This document shows, in pieces, positions 4,007 to 5,401 of a stretch of DNA of 5,401 bases; within the stretch, counting starts at the first letter, position 1; every line of letters starts with the position of its first letter. A program made the position numbers and the translations under genes. The stretch lies in contig MVZB01000228.1 of NCBI GenBank assembly GCA_002068205.1, positions 1 through 5,401 of the forward strand, given 5' to 3'. Source of the stretch: a candidate division BRC1 bacterium ADurb.BinA292 (lineage in GTDB: Bacteria > Sumerlaeota > Sumerlaeia > MVZB01). Below the pieces are notes generated by a model. The model was not told the DNA's origin. It saw only the letters and a list, made by a program, of their open reading frames with translations, and made no database searches.

Positions 4007-5401
4007 ATGGCAGGCGCCGACGATACCAACGCACCCAAACCGATTCGGATCACCGAACTGCTGCTGCGCGACGCGCATCAATCGCTGCTGGCGACCCGCA
4101 TGCGCACCGAGGACATGGTGCCGATCTGCGAACAGCTCGACAAGGTCGGCTACTGGTCGCTCGAGGTCTGGGGCGGCGCCACGTTCGATTCCTGCCTGCG
4201 GTTCCTGGGCGAGGATCCCTGGGAGCGCCTGCGCACGCTCAAAAAGCACCTGCCGCGGACGCCGCTGCAGATGCTCCTGCGCGGCCAGAATATCCTGGGC
4301 TACCGCAATTACGCCGACGATATCGTCGAACGGTTCGTCGATCGCTCGATCGCCAACGGGATGGACGTCTTTCGCATCTTCGACGCCCTGAACGACGTGC
4401 GCAATCTGAAGACAGCGGTCCGTGCGGTGCTCAAGGGGGGCGCCCACGCCCAGGGCGCCATCTGCTACACGGTCTCGCCCGTCCACACGCTGGAGAAATT
4501 CGTCCAGACCGCCCGTCAGATCGAGGATCTGGGTTGCCAGTCGCTTGTCGTCAAGGACATGGCCGCGCTGATGACCCCCGTGCCGGCCTACGAGCTGGTT
4601 CGCGCGCTCAAGGAGGCGGTCAAGATCCCCGTCCATGTTCATACGCACGCGACGACCGGCGTGGCGCCGATGGTCCTGCTGCGGGCCATCGAGGCGGGCG
4701 CCGACGGCGTCGATACCGCCATCAGCGCGCTCTCGCTCGGTTCGGGCCATGTCCCCACCGAAGCGATCGTCGAAACGCTCCGCACGACCCCTCACGACAC
4801 GGGGCTGAAACAGGAGGACCTGCTGCCGATCGCCGACTACGTGCGCAAGATCCGCCCCAAATACAGCGAATTTGAAAGCACGTTCACCGGCGCCGACCCG
4901 CGCATCTTCGTCAGCCAGATCCCCGGCGGCATGCTCTCCAACCTCGAAAGCCAGCTCAAGAAAATGAACTGCTTCGACCGGATCGACGAGGTGCTGGAGG
5001 AAGTGCCGCGCGTCCGCAAGGAGATGGGCTACATCCCGCTGGTGACCCCCACCTCGCAGATCGTCGGCACGCAGGCGGTGATGAACGTCCTGACCGGCAA
5101 TCGCTATCAGACCGTCCCCGAGGAGAGCCGCAATATTTTCGCCGGACGCTATGGGGAGACGCCGGCCCCGGTCGACCCCGAAATCCAGAAAAAGGTCCTC
5201 GGCGACGAACAGCCGATCACCGTCCGCCCGGCCGATCTCATCCCCAACGAGTGGGACAAGATCCGCCAGGAGGTGGAGGGCAAGGCGCGCAACGACGAGG
5301 ATGTCCTCTCCTACGCGATCTTCCCCAAGGTGTGGCTGGACTTTTACGAACAGAAGATCAATCCGCGGCCGGCGGCGCCGGCGCCGTCCCCCGCGCTCGC
5401 G
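4007..5401 (+). CDS. Biotin-dependent carboxyltransferase, transcarboxylase 5S / OadA-PycB type, 3' end missing
   Basis: 465 codons from ATG with no stop before the right edge. The protein follows the HMGL-like TIM-barrel carboxyltransferase fold: TELLLRDAHQSLLATRM (16-32) with metal ligand D22, EVWGGATFDSCLRFL (53-67), LQMLLRGQN (87-95), VFRIFDALND (121-130), VVKDMAAL (181-188) with K183, the lysine expected to be carboxylated, and HTHATTG (212-218) with metal ligands H212 and H214. SQIPGGMLSNLESQL (303-317), VPRVRKEMGYIPLVTP and SQIVGTQAV follow. KDMAAL, EDPWERLRT and SLGSGHVPTE resemble the Propionibacterium transcarboxylase 5S subunit more than pyruvate carboxylase. 5S moves carboxyl between biotin and pyruvate/oxaloacetate. 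Oxaloacetate decarboxylase alpha is the main alternative. Residues 453-465 are Pro/Ala-rich, perhaps a linker to a biotinyl domain beyond the edge. The ribosome site is weak (GAG, six bases off). Confidence 0.9.
   Translation, partial: MAGADDTNAPKPIRITELLLRDAHQSLLATRMRTEDMVPICEQLDKVGYWSLEVWGGATFDSCLRFLGEDPWERLRTLKKHLPRTPLQMLLRGQNILGYRNYADDIVERFVDRSIANGMDVFRIFDALNDVRNLKTAVRAVLKGGAHAQGAICYTVSPVHTLEKFVQTARQIEDLGCQSLVVKDMAALMTPVPAYELVRALKEAVKIPVHVHTHATTGVAPMVLLRAIEAGADGVDTAISALSLGSGHVPTEAIVETLRTTPHDTGLKQEDLLPIADYVRKIRPKYSEFESTFTGADPRIFVSQIPGGMLSNLESQLKKMNCFDRIDEVLEEVPRVRKEMGYIPLVTPTSQIVGTQAVMNVLTGNRYQTVPEESRNIFAGRYGETPAPVDPEIQKKVLGDEQPITVRPADLIPNEWDKIRQEVEGKARNDEDVLSYAIFPKVWLDFYEQKINPRPAAPAPSPALA

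Noticed and set aside
2821..4795. Long antisense open frames (410 and 355 codons) opposite the reductase and carboxyltransferase
   Set aside because: They mirror strongly conserved plus-strand genes in GC-rich DNA, carry no recognisable motif, and overlap each other.

Overview
This GC-rich window (5,401 bases) most likely comes from a Planctomycetota-type bacterium. That is an inference from three things: a class III prepilin of the kind common in that phylum, an intergenic repeat of the attcggatttc type that I associate with its genomes, and a compact receiver protein beside pilus-assembly remnants. No rRNA or other decisive marker is present. I see no tRNA, CRISPR array, insertion sequence or phage gene.

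Layout. Bases 2-94 (+) hold the last 30 codons of a short-chain dehydrogenase. It converges on a block of minus-strand genes. Read in their own direction these are: a small His-rich lipoprotein (2121-1852) with a probable terminator behind it; a gene-free stretch (1851-1489) with self-complementary segments that could fold in two exclusive ways; a single-domain response regulator (1488-1111); what looks like a decayed C-terminal piece of a GspF/PilC inner-membrane protein (1104-920); a repeat-bearing intergenic stretch; and a GspG-like prepilin (705-190). The region therefore looks like the eroded remains of a type II secretion/type IV pilus cluster.

From 2324 onward everything reads on the plus strand, divergent from the lipoprotein: a lipoprotein carrying a 3D (three-aspartate) domain, an AcuI/YhdH-type NADPH-dependent acryloyl-CoA reductase, and a biotin-dependent carboxyltransferase closely resembling the transcarboxylase 5S subunit, which runs off the right edge. 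A plausible sigma70 promoter (2276-2304) precedes the set, and the gaps are 44 and 79 bases.

Working together: AcuI-type enzymes make propionyl-CoA from acryloyl-CoA, and the 5S transcarboxylase subunit handles the pyruvate/oxaloacetate half of the propionyl-CoA/methylmalonyl-CoA exchange. The pair could be a small propionyl-CoA module. The 3D-domain lipoprotein is probably an envelope protein that merely shares the transcript. I found no clearly new multi-gene system. The items most worth a second look are the AcuI-5S pairing, the GspF remnant, the alternative-hairpin leader of the response regulator, and the tandem-repeat His-rich lipoprotein.
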